In this document: positions 22,408 through 22,577 of the stretch, in pieces
Numbering within the stretch: the stretch's first letter is position 1
Layout: every line of letters begins with the position of its first letter
NCBI GenBank assembly: GCA_964650975.1
Contig: CAZYWA010000061.1
Span: 1 to 22,577, forward strand
DNA from: CAZYWA01 sp964650975 [NCBI: uncultured bacterium]
GTDB lineage: Bacteria; JADJOY01
Direction: 5' to 3'
DNA: 22,577 bases
Notes under the pieces: generated by a model
The model's input: the letters and a program-made list of their open reading frames with translations, nothing else
Databases searched by the model: none
What the model was told of the DNA's origin: nothing
Made by a program: the position numbers and the translations under genes

Positions 22408-22438
22408 TTGCGGAGCTCGTAGTAAGTCATTATCTTAC
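22408..22438 (+). promoter_or_regulatory. Promoter and palindromic operator of the AbrB-type gene
   Basis: TTGCGG (22408-22413), 17-bp spacer, TATCTT (22431-22436). Transcription would start at or within a few bases of the ATG at 22445, and no Shine-Dalgarno is present, so the mRNA is probably leaderless. GTAAG-TCATTAT-CTTAC (22422-22438) overlaps the -10 and would suit autorepression by the antitoxin. Confidence 0.55.
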
Positions 22439-22444
22439 ACCGCC

Positions 22445-22577
22445 ATGAAAACCACCGTATCGACCAAGGGCCAGATCGTCTTTCCGGCCGAATTCCGCCG
22501 GCAGGATGGGATCGAGCCTGGGCAGGAATTCGACATCGAGCGGATCGATCGCGGCGAGTACAGGCTCATCCGGCGCC
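22445..22577 (+). CDS. AbrB/SpoVT-type antitoxin (VapB-like), 3'-truncated by window edge
   Basis: The first 44 codons are visible (MKTTVSTKGQIVFPAEFRR, EPGQEFDIERIDRGEYRLIRR). TVSTKGQIVFPAEFR is the hallmark of the swapped-hairpin AbrB DNA-binding domain, which usually forms the N-terminal half of about 75-95-residue antitoxins. In such operons the next gene is typically a PIN-domain toxin, which would lie beyond the window. The palindrome over its promoter supports self-regulation. The fold is firm; the toxin-antitoxin role is inferred. Confidence 0.88.
   Translation, partial: MKTTVSTKGQIVFPAEFRRQDGIEPGQEFDIERIDRGEYRLIRR

Larger units (their letters stand above)
22182..22444 (+). other. 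263-bp intergenic region, no gene seen
   Basis: Contains REP-like R7 next to the glycosidase B stop, a small inverted repeat GAAAC/GTTTC (22277-22293) and the promoter/operator of the AbrB-type gene. A frame runs open through it into that gene but has no start codon with a ribosome site and no recognisable domain. Confidence 0.55.

Noticed and set aside
22232-22444. Upstream extension or small gene fused to the AbrB-type antitoxin
   Set aside because: The frame is open but Arg/Leu-rich with no ribosome site; a good promoter and operator lie directly before ATG 22445.
1-22577. tRNA, rRNA, riboswitch, phage or transposase genes
   Set aside because: No cloverleaf, rRNA-like stretch, known aptamer motif or transposase/integrase motif was recognised on either strand.

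Overview
This is a 22.6 kb, very GC-rich stretch of a Gram-negative bacterial genome. Lipoprotein signal peptides, secreted proteins with thrombospondin type 3 (TSP3) calcium repeats, a TPR-CHAT protein and Gly-rich/Cys/hydrophobic/Arg C-terminal sorting signals all recall Myxococcota and other former deltaproteobacterial lineages. The taxon cannot be fixed from this window. No rRNA, tRNA, CRISPR array or intact transposase is visible.

Layout. (1) 3-3110: 3' part of a large TPR-CHAT protease-like gene. (2) 3111-3509: convergent intergenic DNA holding a striking AT-rich block of four 23-bp tandem units. (3) 3510-4286 (-): SAM methyltransferase. (4) 4466-5916 (+): two-gene operon of an SH3-domain exported protein and an M48 metallopeptidase lipoprotein. 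(5) 5942-6567 (-): PhD/PIN (VapBC-like) toxin-antitoxin pair with a duplicated operator. (6) 6691-8901 (-) and 9002-11098 (+): divergent pair of a secreted S8-like protease and a GH31 glycosidase lipoprotein. (7) 11193-13661 (-): operon of three paralogous membrane-associated alpha/beta hydrolases. (8) 14111-17024 (+): a zinc-ribbon/FGxG protein, a cupredoxin-like exported protein with a problematic start, and an FN3-containing lipoprotein. (9) 16890-22181: two paralogous large secreted GH-A-like glycosidases with TSP3 repeats, facing away from each other around a small coiled-coil lipoprotein gene. (10) 22445-end: start of an AbrB/VapB-type antitoxin gene.

Functionally the window is dominated by the cell envelope. 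Of 15 genes, about ten carry export, lipoprotein or anchor signals. Three secreted enzymes (the S8 protease and both GH-A paralogs) share the same type of C-terminal anchoring/sorting tail, so a dedicated sorting protease elsewhere in the genome is implied.

The most notable non-coding signal is a family of seven REP-like elements, all outside confidently placed coding sequence. Each has the plan TGGAG (CGGAG in one copy), a 6-7 bp stem arm, the loop GGTCCCTC, then the other stem arm. Stem sequences differ from copy to copy, yet five copies keep perfect pairing. Two loci hold inverted BIME-like pairs. A third pair brackets a 230-bp block with a perfect 11-bp hairpin, part of which recurs inverted 11.5 kb away. 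No RAYT-type transposase is in the window. Starts were chosen from signal peptides, Shine-Dalgarno spacing and stop/start overlaps. Several genes have -10-like boxes 6-8 nt before the start codon, suggesting leaderless transcripts.
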